The position numbers and the translations under genes are program-made. A stretch of 64,000 bases of DNA from Alistipes sp. (lineage in GTDB: Bacteria > Bacteroidota > Bacteroidia > Bacteroidales > Rikenellaceae), in the NCBI GenBank assembly GCA_020026415.1, contig JAHHQL010000002.1:1-64000 (forward strand), written 5' to 3'. Position 1 is the first letter of the stretch. Each line of letters starts with the position of its first letter. This document shows positions 51,365 through 60,228 of this stretch, piece after piece. The notes under the pieces were generated by a model. It had not been told where the DNA came from. It was given only the letters and a program-made list of their open reading frames with translations, and ran no database searches.

Positions 51365-54151
51365 ATGACGGACAAAGAAACAAATATCGAACAAAATACC
51401 GACCCGACTCCGGGAAATGCGAACGAGGCAAAACCGATGGGCAAACGCGACCGGTTTGATCGTCTGATGCAGGACGAGAGCGGCGTGACGAAACTGTCGG
51501 GCATGTATAAGAACTGGTTCTTGGATTACGCCTCGTATGTGATTCTGGAACGTGCCGTACCCCATATCAGCGACGGCCTGAAACCCGTGCAGCGTCGTAT
51601 TCTCCACGCCATGCGCACGGTCGATGACGGTCGCTACAACAAAGTGGCGAACATCGTGGGTCAGACCATGCAGTACCACCCCCACGGCGACATGTCGATC
51701 AAGGATGCGCTGGTGCAGTTGGGACAAAAAGACCTTCTGATCGATTGTCAGGGTAACTGGGGTAACGTACTGACGGGAGACGAAGCGGCTGCGGGTCGTT
51801 ACATCGAGGCACGACTGTCGAAATTCGCCCTCGACGTGGTGTTCAACCCCAAAACGACCGAGTGGATGAAATCCTACGACGGCCGTAACGACGAACCCGT
51901 GACCCTGCCGATCAAGTTCCCGCTTCTGTTGGCACAGGGTTCGGACGGTATTGCCGTGGGACTTGCGTCGAAGATCCTCCCGCACAACTTCAACGAGTTG
52001 ATTGATGCGTCGATTGCCCATCTGGAGGGGCGCGATTTTGAACTTTATCCCGACTTCCCGACGGGCGGTATGGCCGATGTGAGCCGTTACAACGACGGTC
52101 TGCGCGGCGGTACGGTGAAGGTGCGCGCCCGCATCTCGAAGATCGACAAACGCACGCTGGCCATTACCGAGATCCCCTATACGACAACCACCGAGTCGAT
52201 CAAGGATTCGATCATCAAGGCCAACGACAAGGGCAAGATCAAGATCCGCAAGGTCGATGACAATACGGCCGACAAGGTCGAAATCGTCATTCAGGTGTCG
52301 CTCGACGAGTCGTCCGACAAGACGATCGACGCACTCTACGCCTTTACGGATTGTGAGGTGTCGATCGCGCCCAACTCGTGTGTCATCAGGGACAATAAAC
52401 CGCACTTCGTGGGGGTGAAAGACCTGCTGCGTGCTTCGGCCGACCATACCAAGTCGTTGCTCGAACGCGAATTGCAGATCCGTCTGGACGAGTTGAACGG
52501 GGCATGGCATGCCGCATCGCTCGAACGAATCTTTATAGAAAATAAACTCTATCAGTTGATCGAGGGGAAAAAGACCCGCGAGGAGGCTTACAAGGCGGTG
52601 GACGAGGGCTTGGAACCTTTCAAGAAACTGCTGCGCCGCGAAGTTACGATGGAGGATGTGCAACGCCTTACGGAGTTGAAGTTCATCCGCATTTCGCGCT
52701 ACGACACGGACAAGGCCGACAACGAACTCCGTCAGATCGAGGACGACATCCGTCAGACGGAATATGACTTGGGGCATCTGACCGAGTATGCCGTGGCTTA
52801 CTACCGCCGCATCAGGGAGAAATACGGCAAGGGGCGCGAACGCCGCACGGAGTTGCGCGAATTTGATGCCATCGAGGCGACGAAGGTGGCGGTGAACAAC
52901 GCCAAGTTGTATGTCGATCGTGCAGAGGGTTTCTTCGGCATCGGCAAGTCGATGAAGGATGCCGAGTATGTGGCGGATTGTTCGGACATTGACGATGTGA
53001 TCCTCTTTACGAAGGACGGCCGTTACGTGATCACGAAGGTGAGTGACAAGGCCTTCTTCGAGAAGAATATCTATTATATCGGTGTGTTCATGCGTAACGA
53101 CGAACGCACGATTTACAACGTATTGTACCGCGACGGCAAGAACGGCCCGATCTACATGAAACGCTGTGCCATCAAGGGCATCACACGCGACAAGGAGTAC
53201 AACATCACGAAGGGTACGCCCAAGAGCGAGATCCTCTATATGTCGGTGAACCCCAACGGCGAGGCGGAGGTGCTGAAGGTCTATTTCAAACCGCGTCCGC
53301 GTCTGAAGAAGGTGATTGTCGATCTGGATTTCTCGGATCTTGCGATCAAGGGACGTCAGTGTCAGGGAAATCTGTTCTCGCGTTACGGCATCCATAAGAT
53401 CGTCTTCAAGGAGCGCGGATCTTCGACCCTCTCGGCACAGGATATATGGTACGACGAGGATGTCCGCCAACTCAATACGGACGGTTGCGGTCGTCTGCTG
53501 GGTAAATTCAAGGGCGACGACCGTCTGATCGTATGGACGAAGCGTTGCCAGTACTACATCACCAACTTCGATCTTTCGCAGCACTTCCCCGACGACACGA
53601 TCCGCATCGAACGCTATCGCCCGCAGACGGTTTACAGCATCTGCTACTACGACCGAGAGCAGCACTACTATTATATGAAACGCTTCACGGCCGAACGCTC
53701 GGAGCGGATGCAGGATTTTCTGGATATGGAGACGACCGACTTCGTGACGATGACCGCCGTGAGTGGTGCGCAACTCGAAATCACGTTCAAGGGGGCGAAC
53801 CGGTCGCGTCCGGCCGATCTGGTGGAGGTCGATGAGTTTGTCGGCGTGAAGAGCCATCGTGCCAAAGGTAAGCGGCTGACGACCTACGAGGTGGATACGT
53901 TGCGTTTTATCGAACCCGAAGTGGCAGGGGAAGACGAGCCGATCGCCGACGAGGCGTGTACAACGGAGGAATCCGCCGAGGAGGAGGCAACCCTCGGCGA
54001 AGAGTTCACCTCGGCGGAGGCTGCCCGCAAACAGACTTCGGCGGATGCAAACCGTTCCGTGCCGAAAGACGGCGAGACGGAGTTTGAGATCGAACGCCCG
54101 AAGGGGGACGATGACAAGCCGATCCCGTCGGAGCAACTCGATTTGTTTTAA
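51365..54151 (+). CDS. parC: DNA topoisomerase IV subunit A
   Basis: A 928-residue cleavage subunit. The winged-helix region has Y-H-P-H-G-D-M-S-I, and the catalytic tyrosine lies in A-A-G-R-Y-I-E-A-R-L. The C-terminal beta-pinwheel lacks a gyrase box, fitting a decatenase. The last about 70 residues are acidic and disordered-looking, and the protein ends in Q-L-D-L-F, which matches the sliding-clamp binding consensus. It is preceded by parE and followed by aroK after 12 bases. Confidence 0.95.
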   Translation: MTDKETNIEQNTDPTPGNANEAKPMGKRDRFDRLMQDESGVTKLSGMYKNWFLDYASYVILERAVPHISDGLKPVQRRILHAMRTVDDGRYNKVANIVGQTMQYHPHGDMSIKDALVQLGQKDLLIDCQGNWGNVLTGDEAAAGRYIEARLSKFALDVVFNPKTTEWMKSYDGRNDEPVTLPIKFPLLLAQGSDGIAVGLASKILPHNFNELIDASIAHLEGRDFELYPDFPTGGMADVSRYNDGLRGGTVKVRARISKIDKRTLAITEIPYTTTTESIKDSIIKANDKGKIKIRKVDDNTADKVEIVIQVSLDESSDKTIDALYAFTDCEVSIAPNSCVIRDNKPHFVGVKDLLRASADHTKSLLERELQIRLDELNGAWHAASLERIFIENKLYQLIEGKKTREEAYKAVDEGLEPFKKLLRREVTMEDVQRLTELKFIRISRYDTDKADNELRQIEDDIRQTEYDLGHLTEYAVAYYRRIREKYGKGRERRTELREFDAIEATKVAVNNAKLYVDRAEGFFGIGKSMKDAEYVADCSDIDDVILFTKDGRYVITKVSDKAFFEKNIYYIGVFMRNDERTIYNVLYRDGKNGPIYMKRCAIKGITRDKEYNITKGTPKSEILYMSVNPNGEAEVLKVYFKPRPRLKKVIVDLDFSDLAIKGRQCQGNLFSRYGIHKIVFKERGSSTLSAQDIWYDEDVRQLNTDGCGRLLGKFKGDDRLIVWTKRCQYYITNFDLSQHFPDDTIRIERYRPQTVYSICYYDREQHYYYMKRFTAERSERMQDFLDMETTDFVTMTAVSGAQLEITFKGANRSRPADLVEVDEFVGVKSHRAKGKRLTTYEVDTLRFIEPEVAGEDEPIADEACTTEESAEEEATLGEEFTSAEAARKQTSADANRSVPKDGETEFEIERPKGDDDKPIPSEQLDLF

Positions 54152-54163
54152 CCAAGATAAGGA

Positions 54164-54721
54164 ATGAAACCTCTTTTTTTGATCGGATATATGGGCTGCG
54201 GCAAGAGTACGCTGGGGCGTAAGATTGCCCGCCGTCTGCATTGGGATTTCGTGGATACGGACCATGAGGTTGAGGAGCGTGAGGGAGCATCGACCGCCGA
54301 TATTTTCCATTACGAGGGAGAGGAACATTTCCGCGAAATGGAACGTGGCGTGCTGGATCGCTTGTCGCGGGAGGAACGGCCGATGGTCATCTCGACGGGG
54401 GGCGGACTTCCCACATGGCGCGATAATATGGCCGAGATGAACCGCACGGGCGTAACTCTCTATCTGAAACGCTCGCCCGAACAGATTGCCCGCCGCATGT
54501 CGCCTTACGGACGACAGAAACGGCCGCGCCTGCGAGGTCTTTCGGATGACGAACTTGTGACGTTCATGTGTAGGGATATGGCCGATCGCGAGAATTTCTA
54601 CCGTATGGCACAACTCACCGTGACGTGCGATTCCTATTCGGATTTTGATCTGATCAACCATATCGTCGATTTGTTGGTGCCTTATTTGCAAACCGCAGAA
54701 AACGATTCTCAAAAAGCATGA
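54164..54721 (+). CDS. aroK: Shikimate kinase
   Basis: A 185-residue P-loop kinase of aromatic amino-acid synthesis. Walker A G-Y-M-G-C-G-K-S-T (7-15), D-T-D-H-E substrate site, S-T-G-G-G-L-P and the lid R-x-x-x-Y motif near R-P-R-L are present. Its TGA overlaps the murI ATG (ATGA). Confidence 0.95.
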   Translation: MKPLFLIGYMGCGKSTLGRKIARRLHWDFVDTDHEVEEREGASTADIFHYEGEEHFREMERGVLDRLSREERPMVISTGGGLPTWRDNMAEMNRTGVTLYLKRSPEQIARRMSPYGRQKRPRLRGLSDDELVTFMCRDMADRENFYRMAQLTVTCDSYSDFDLINHIVDLLVPYLQTAENDSQKA

Positions 54722-55497
54722 CCGATAACCGACCCATAGGTATTTACGATTCGGGGCTGGGCGGACTGACCGTCTGGCGCGAGGTGCGGCGTGCCCTGCC
54801 CCGTGAGTCGCTGCTCTATCTGGGGGACGGCAAAAACTGTCCCTACGGATCGCGCACGAAGGAAGAGATCCGCCTTTTGGCCGATGCAGCCGTGGGTCGT
54901 CTTGTGGAGAAAGGGTGCAAGATGGTGGTTGTGGCGTGCAATACCGCGACGGCCGCCGCCATTGATTTCTTACGCGACAAATATCACGAAATTCCCATTG
55001 TGGGCATGGAACCCGCCGTGAAACCCGCCTGTCTGAATACCCGTACCGGAGTGGTGGGAGTGCTGGCGACGGAACGCAGTCTGGACGGGGATCTGTTCTG
55101 CCGTACGGCTGCCCGCTACGGAAAAGGCATCGAGGTGATCGCAGTGCCCGGACGCGGGTTTGTCGAGTTGGTCGAGAGCGACCGCGAACAGACACCCGAA
55201 GCCGAGGAGTGTGTACGCCGTGCGATGCGCGAGATGCTCGATCGCGGGGCGGATCAGATCGTGTTGGGGTGTACGCATTACCCGTTTCTGATGGAGGCAC
55301 TCCGCAAAGTGTCGGCGGGCAGCGGGGCGCGTATCATCGACCCGTCGCCTGCCGTGGCGCGTCGCGTGGTGTCGCTTCTGAAGAGTGCCGATGCCTTTGC
55401 CGACAAGGCGCAAAAGCCTTTCTATGAGTTCGATACATTTGCCGATGAAGCCTATCGGCAGCGGCTTCGGAAAAAGGCCGAAAAGGCTCTTGAGTAG
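54718..55497 (+). CDS. murI: Glutamate racemase
   Basis: A 259-residue cofactor-independent racemase that makes D-glutamate for peptidoglycan. The two catalytic cysteines lie in V-V-A-C-N-T-A-T-A and V-L-G-C-T-H-Y-P, and the N-terminal D-S-G-L-G-G-L-T motif is typical. It overlaps aroK by 4 bases and is the last gene of the plsC operon. Confidence 0.96.
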   Translation: MTDNRPIGIYDSGLGGLTVWREVRRALPRESLLYLGDGKNCPYGSRTKEEIRLLADAAVGRLVEKGCKMVVVACNTATAAAIDFLRDKYHEIPIVGMEPAVKPACLNTRTGVVGVLATERSLDGDLFCRTAARYGKGIEVIAVPGRGFVELVESDREQTPEAEECVRRAMREMLDRGADQIVLGCTHYPFLMEALRKVSAGSGARIIDPSPAVARRVVSLLKSADAFADKAQKPFYEFDTFADEAYRQRLRKKAEKALE

Positions 55498-55573
55498 GCT
55501 CTGAAAAATCCGCGATTTTCGATTTTCCGAAAAAAATTGTAACTTCGCTTGACGAATCAAGCGTTTGACTTCC

Positions 55574-58453
55574 ATGACTTCCCAAAACAAAAAACAAAAT
55601 ATTGCAGGTAAATCCCCTCAAAATCCCGATCGCAACAACATGCGCTGGATTGTGGGATTTGTCATTCTGTTCTTCGGCCTTTTTGCCGCGGCTTCGACAT
55701 TTTTCTCGTTCTTCTGCTGGCAGGAGGATCAGAGCCTGTTCGACCCCACAACCCTCCAGACCGAAATCCGAACCGCAAGAGAGTCGCTCAGCGACGATGC
55801 CGCAAATCCCTGCGGACGACTGGGTGCGCGACTGGGCTGGTGGCTGGTGGATTGTTCGTTCGGATTGTTCGGAATCATCATTCCGCTGCTGATCGCATGG
55901 ATCGGCCTTAGGATGATCACTCAGAAAGAACTCAATTTCAACCGCACGATCCTTCCGTTTATACTGGTCATGCTGTTCGGTTCGCTGACTTTCGGATTTC
56001 TCTTCCCGCACATGGATATCTGTTCGGAGGAGGGACCCGGTGGTGCTTTCGGGGTACTGGTGGCCTCGATTCTTTCGGGATATATCGGCACGGTGGGTAT
56101 GATTTTCCTGCTGTTGTCGGGATGGATTTTGTTGTGTGTGCTGATCAACCGCAATTTCATCAATACGGTCAATTCGGCAGGCAATCTGATGGTCGATCGC
56201 AGCGAGCGCATCGTGGAGGCGGTCAAGAGCCGTGTGGCACAGGCCAAGGAGGAGGTTCGTGAGGAGGAGGCTGCATCGAAACCCGTTGCGACATCCCGTC
56301 CTGTTGAACCCGCACCGCAAGGAGCAGAACCCGCACCGCAACCCGTACCCCCAACATGGGAAAGTGCCGTGTCGGAGGAGGGACGGAATCACTTTGAACC
56401 CGAAGAGGAATTTATTTCGGAAGAGGAGCCGCAACCTGCACAGCAACCCGAACCGCAATCCGTCGGAGAGGATTTCACGATCGGGGAGGAGACAACGTCC
56501 GCCCCGCAACCCGTGACAGCATCCCGCCGTACAACGCCGACGGACGAAGAGGAACTTTTCACGGAGGTGGATGTCGAACCCGCTCCCCGCACCCGTGTGG
56601 TGATGGGTCGCGGCGGATTGATCGAACTTGCACCCGTCATGCCGCGTAAGACTGTCCCTCAGACCGCTCCGACCGAGCCGAGAAATACGCCCTTTGTGGG
56701 GGATCCCACGGGAAATCCCGCCGAGCCGAAACCGCTTGCCGATCCGGAAGATTTCAAGGCGATTGTCGAGGAGGTTTCCGCCGAGCAGCACGAAACGGTT
56801 CAACCCGAAGAGCCGACCCCCGTACCTCATGAAACGGAGGCGGGAATCGAAATCGACAAACCTGAAGCCGACGGCGGGGTGGTGGTCGATGTCGAGGAGC
56901 ATCACGAAGAACTTACGACGGAGGAGCAACTCCCCGAAGAGAATTACGACCCGTTGAAGGATCTGATCAACTACCGCAAACCCTCGTTCAATCTTTTGGA
57001 GGATTATCAGACTTTGACACAGGTGTCCGACGAGGAGATCTACGAAAATAAATCGAACATCGAAGAGACCTTGAAGAACTTCGGTATTCCGATTCAGAAG
57101 ATCAAGGCCACGGTGGGCCCGACGGTCACGCTGTACGAGATCGTGCAGGCACAGGGCGTGAAGATCTCGAAAATTCAGGGTCTGGAGAACGATATTGCCC
57201 AAAGCCTCAAGGCATTGGGTATCCGTATCATCGCGCCGATCCCCGGTAAGGGGACGATCGGTATCGAGGTGCCGAACCGCGACAAGGAGGTGGTGTCGAT
57301 GTATTCGTGCGTGCGCTCGGTGCGTTTTCAGGAATCGAAGGCGCAACTGCCCGTGGTGATCGGCCGTACGATTCAGAACGAAAATTATGTGTTCGATCTG
57401 GCGAAGATGCCGCACTTGCTGGTGGCAGGTGCTACGGGACAGGGTAAATCGGTGGGTCTGAATGCAATTATTACCTCGTTGCTTTACCGCAAGCATCCCG
57501 CGCAGTTGAAATTTGTGCTGATCGACCCCAAGATGGTCGAGTTCTCGCTCTATTCGAAGATCGAACGCCACTTCCTGGCGAAGATGGAGTCGGAGGACGA
57601 AGCCGTCGTGACCGATCCGCAGAAGGCCGTCTATACGCTCAATTCGTTGTGCGTCGAGATGGATAACCGATTGGAACTCTGTAAGAAAGCCGGCACGCGA
57701 AACATTGCCGAATACAACGAAAAATTCATTGCCCGCCGTCTGAACCCGCAGAAGGGACATCGCTATCTGCCTTATATCGTGGTCATTGTCGATGAATTTG
57801 CCGATCTGATCATGACCGCCAAGGAGGTTGAAGGTCCCGTGATGCGACTGGCGCAGAAGGCGCGTGCCATCGGTATTCACCTGATCATTGCCACGCAGCG
57901 ACCCGACGTGAAGGTCATCACGGGCGGTATCAAGGCCAACTTCCCCGCACGTATGGCGTTCCGCGTGATGCAGATGATCGACTCGCGTACGATCATCGAC
58001 CAGCCGGGTGCAAACCAGCTGATCGGTCGCGGCGACATGCTCTTCTCGAAGGACGGGGAACTGACCCGTATTCAGTGTGCATTGGTTGAGACGAAGGAGG
58101 TCGAGCGTATTGTCGATTACATTGCCACGCAGCAGGGCTATACCGAGGCTTATCCGTTGCCCGACTACACGCCCGAAAGCAGCGAGGGTACGGCGATGGG
58201 CAGTGACGAAGCCCCCGTGAAATACGATACACTGTTTGCGCAGATCGCCCGCGATGTGGTCGTGAGCGGTCAGATCTCCACCTCGATGATTCAGCGTAAC
58301 TATGAGGTCGGATTCAACCGCGCAGGCCGTATCATGTTGCAGTTGGAGCGTTCGGGCATTGTCGGCAAACAGCACGGCGCAAAACCCCGCGACATTCTGA
58401 TTCTGGATCTGCCGACACTCGAAGCCAAGTTGCAGGATCTGGGCGTGTTCTGA
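55574..58453 (+). CDS. ftsK: DNA translocase FtsK/SpoIIIE
   Basis: A 959-residue septal DNA pump. About four transmembrane segments lie in 1-205, then a long Pro/Glu/Gln-rich linker (about 210-480), then the motor: Walker A G-A-T-G-Q-G-K-S-V, Walker B V-I-V-D-E-F-A-D-L, and a C-terminal gamma winged helix (Q-R-N-Y-E-V-G-F-N-R-A). It moves chromosome arms and activates dimer resolution at division. ATG at 55574 is preferred over the TTG at 55565. Confidence 0.96.
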   Translation: MTSQNKKQNIAGKSPQNPDRNNMRWIVGFVILFFGLFAAASTFFSFFCWQEDQSLFDPTTLQTEIRTARESLSDDAANPCGRLGARLGWWLVDCSFGLFGIIIPLLIAWIGLRMITQKELNFNRTILPFILVMLFGSLTFGFLFPHMDICSEEGPGGAFGVLVASILSGYIGTVGMIFLLLSGWILLCVLINRNFINTVNSAGNLMVDRSERIVEAVKSRVAQAKEEVREEEAASKPVATSRPVEPAPQGAEPAPQPVPPTWESAVSEEGRNHFEPEEEFISEEEPQPAQQPEPQSVGEDFTIGEETTSAPQPVTASRRTTPTDEEELFTEVDVEPAPRTRVVMGRGGLIELAPVMPRKTVPQTAPTEPRNTPFVGDPTGNPAEPKPLADPEDFKAIVEEVSAEQHETVQPEEPTPVPHETEAGIEIDKPEADGGVVVDVEEHHEELTTEEQLPEENYDPLKDLINYRKPSFNLLEDYQTLTQVSDEEIYENKSNIEETLKNFGIPIQKIKATVGPTVTLYEIVQAQGVKISKIQGLENDIAQSLKALGIRIIAPIPGKGTIGIEVPNRDKEVVSMYSCVRSVRFQESKAQLPVVIGRTIQNENYVFDLAKMPHLLVAGATGQGKSVGLNAIITSLLYRKHPAQLKFVLIDPKMVEFSLYSKIERHFLAKMESEDEAVVTDPQKAVYTLNSLCVEMDNRLELCKKAGTRNIAEYNEKFIARRLNPQKGHRYLPYIVVIVDEFADLIMTAKEVEGPVMRLAQKARAIGIHLIIATQRPDVKVITGGIKANFPARMAFRVMQMIDSRTIIDQPGANQLIGRGDMLFSKDGELTRIQCALVETKEVERIVDYIATQQGYTEAYPLPDYTPESSEGTAMGSDEAPVKYDTLFAQIARDVVVSGQISTSMIQRNYEVGFNRAGRIMLQLERSGIVGKQHGAKPRDILILDLPTLEAKLQDLGVF

Positions 58454-58469
58454 TCCCGCAAATGAACAT

Positions 58470-58507
58470 AAAAAAGGCGGTGTCCCGATCGGACACCGCC
58501 TTTTTAT
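58470..58507. terminator. Terminator between ftsK and the porin gene
   Basis: AAAAAGGCGGTGTCC pairs with GGACACCGCCTTTTT, giving T runs on both strands for the convergent genes. Confidence 0.88.
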
Positions 58508-58519
58508 TTGTTTCCCCTG

Positions 58520-59125
58520 TTAGAAGTTGTAACCAACCGAGAGGAAGAAGTTGTTGGGTTTTACATCGCCGTGGAATGTAGCGTAGTTCTGGCTGATGTC
58601 GATCAAACTGAACTCATAACCCAATCCGAATACAAACTGACGCCATACGACCGAACCTCCGAAACGCAGACCGAAGTCCGAACGCTTGAGCGTGTAGTCA
58701 TCGAACGTATCGATCTTGCCATCGTAACTTTTGATGTTACCGCCCACACCCAGTGCGTAGTAAAAACCGGCACTCGGGTAGAGGGTGACTTTGTTGTGGA
58801 TGTTGAACTTGTAGTTCAGCATAAGGGGAATCTCAAGGTAAGCGGCATTGAGTTTGGCGGTGTAGCCGTCGTCTTCCTCCTGGCAACCTTTCAAGGTAAT
58901 TTGCAGACCCGTTTCAAAGTAGAGGGGGAACGACTGCGTCAGTGCGCGTTCGTAAGAACCACCCAGATGGAAACCTACTTTCGAATCGGGCGAAACGCCG
59001 TTGAAACGGATATTCGAGACGTTCAAACCACCGCGGATACCGAAAATGTTCTTTTCGAAACGCTGTGCCTGTGCGCCACCCACAAACATCGTGATGGCTG
59101 CAACCAGCAACAATAATTTTTTCAT
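58520..59125 (-). CDS. Outer-membrane beta-barrel protein (porin family)
   Basis: A 201-residue protein with a signal peptide (A-Q-A-Q) and about eight amphipathic strands ending in the terminal phenylalanine motif V-G-Y-N-F, typical of Bacteroidetes OMP_b-brl_2 proteins. Role is not predictable. It sits on the minus strand between ftsK and lolA, which are often neighbours, and has a -7 box at 59263-59270. Confidence 0.86.
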   Translation of the reverse strand: MKKLLLLVAAITMFVGGAQAQRFEKNIFGIRGGLNVSNIRFNGVSPDSKVGFHLGGSYERALTQSFPLYFETGLQITLKGCQEEDDGYTAKLNAAYLEIPLMLNYKFNIHNKVTLYPSAGFYYALGVGGNIKSYDGKIDTFDDYTLKRSDFGLRFGGSVVWRQFVFGLGYEFSLIDISQNYATFHGDVKPNNFFLSVGYNF

Positions 59126-59262
59126 TTTTTTCGTAGTTTAGGGTTCTCCGGCTCCGTGGAGAAAAACATTAATTACAAAAAAAAGAGAAGGAGCCTGTCG
59201 GATGCGGCCGTCATAAGGATCGTTGCGGTTTTCGTATCGGACTTGTTCCTCTTTTCGGAATA

Positions 59263-59270
59263 CAAATATA
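59263..59270 (-). promoter_or_regulatory. -7 promoter box for the porin-family gene
   Basis: The minus strand reads TATATTTG, leaving a leader of about 130 bases before the ATG. Confidence 0.55.
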
Positions 59271-59339
59271 GAAAAATAAACTAAAATTGGTTTTTTTAAG
59301 CACATTTTTTGCGGGAGACATGAATTTTTTCGGGAATCT

Positions 59340-59355
59340 TCCCGCCAAGGCGGGA
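59340..59355. promoter_or_regulatory. Palindrome in the lolA promoter spacer (candidate operator)
   Basis: TCCCGCC and GGCGGGA are perfect inverted arms separated by AA, ending 8 bases before the lolA -7 box. A repressor bound there would block the promoter. Function is inferred from position only. Confidence 0.4.
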
Positions 59356-59362
59356 TTATACC

Positions 59363-59370
59363 TATATTTG
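59363..59370 (+). promoter_or_regulatory. -7 promoter box for the LolA-like gene
   Basis: TATATTTG, with AAGGAG ribosome site and ATG at 59391 following closely. Confidence 0.6.
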
Positions 59371-59390
59371 TAAGGAGAAACAAAGAAATT

Positions 59391-60011
59391 ATGAGAAGAC
59401 AGTTGTGTTTATGGCTGATCGGGGCGTTTCTGCTGCTGGGCATGCGACCGCTTGCGGCGCAGACCGACGACCGCGGACAGCAACTTTTGAATCGGGTGGC
59501 GGCTTCGTTCCGTGCCATGGGGCGTTACGAAGTGCATTTTACGATCCGTGCGGGTGAGGATTCCGCCGAGGGCGAATATGCCGTGTCGGGCGAAACCTAC
59601 TATTTGAAAATGGGCATGGCCGAGGTGTTCTGTGACGGAAAGCAGCGTTACGAGGCGGATCACCGCCGTCGTGAAGTGGTGATTAACAAGATGAATCCCC
59701 AAAGCCACAACATCTTGGAAAATCCTGCCCATGCCTTCGATTACTGGCAGGAGCAATACCTCTCGAAGGTCGAATGGGAACGGGACGATCAGGCCTCGAT
59801 TGCCCTTACGCCACGTAATGCCGTGGATGCGGAGACCGAACGGGTGACGATCCTCGTGGATCTGAAACAGAACCGCCCTTTGGAGATGGTCTATAACTAC
59901 GACTCGGAGCGGATCGTGATCTCGCTGAAGAACATCTCGCTTTTGGGCGGGGCTGTCCCGCATTTCGAGAAAAAAGAGTTTGCGGACTACGAAATGATTG
60001 ATTTCCGATAG
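59391..60011 (+). CDS. lolA: LolA-like outer-membrane lipoprotein carrier
   Basis: A 206-residue periplasmic protein with signal peptide (P-L-A-A-Q) and the LolA pattern: L-L-N-R-V-A-A-S-F-R-A-M-G-R-Y-E-V-H-F, G-E-Y-A-V-S-G-E-T-Y-Y-L, and a long beta series ending in D-Y-E-M-I-D-F-R. LolA ferries lipoproteins from the LolCDE exporter to the outer membrane. In Bacteroidetes it commonly lies just after ftsK; here a porin gene intervenes. Confidence 0.85.
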   Translation: MRRQLCLWLIGAFLLLGMRPLAAQTDDRGQQLLNRVAASFRAMGRYEVHFTIRAGEDSAEGEYAVSGETYYLKMGMAEVFCDGKQRYEADHRRREVVINKMNPQSHNILENPAHAFDYWQEQYLSKVEWERDDQASIALTPRNAVDAETERVTILVDLKQNRPLEMVYNYDSERIVISLKNISLLGGAVPHFEKKEFADYEMIDFR

Positions 60012-60046
60012 GGGATACGGTTTGATGAGCCGCCCCGGAAACCCCG

Positions 60047-60075
60047 AAAAATCCCGACAGCCTGTCGGGATTTTT
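60047..60075 (+). terminator. Terminator of the LolA-like gene
   Basis: AAAATCCCGACAG pairs with CTGTCGGGATTTT, with five T residues following. Confidence 0.82.
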
Positions 60076-60188
60076 ATTTCGCGGGCTGAAATCGGCTGAA
60101 ATCGGCCAAAAAATGGCTGTTTGACGCATTATGCCTCCCCGAAGGTGCGAAAAAAAAGGGCGAAGTTGCTTAAATCGCCAGAAATTAC

Positions 60189-60196
60189 TATTTTTG
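60189..60196 (+). promoter_or_regulatory. -7 promoter box for gyrA
   Basis: TATTTTTG, about 33 bases before the chosen gyrA ATG. Confidence 0.6.
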
Positions 60197-60228
60197 TATG
60201 TCTAAAGAAAGGTAATTTTTACGATAAT

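Noticed and set aside
51248..55300. Very long minus-strand frame (about 1350 codons)
   Set aside because: It is antisense to parC, aroK and murI, which all have strong motifs. Its product is low-complexity and resembles no family; long antisense frames are common in GC-biased genes.
55334..58375. Minus-strand frame of about 1010 codons
   Set aside because: Shadow of ftsK on the opposite strand; ftsK has clear Walker motifs and a winged helix.
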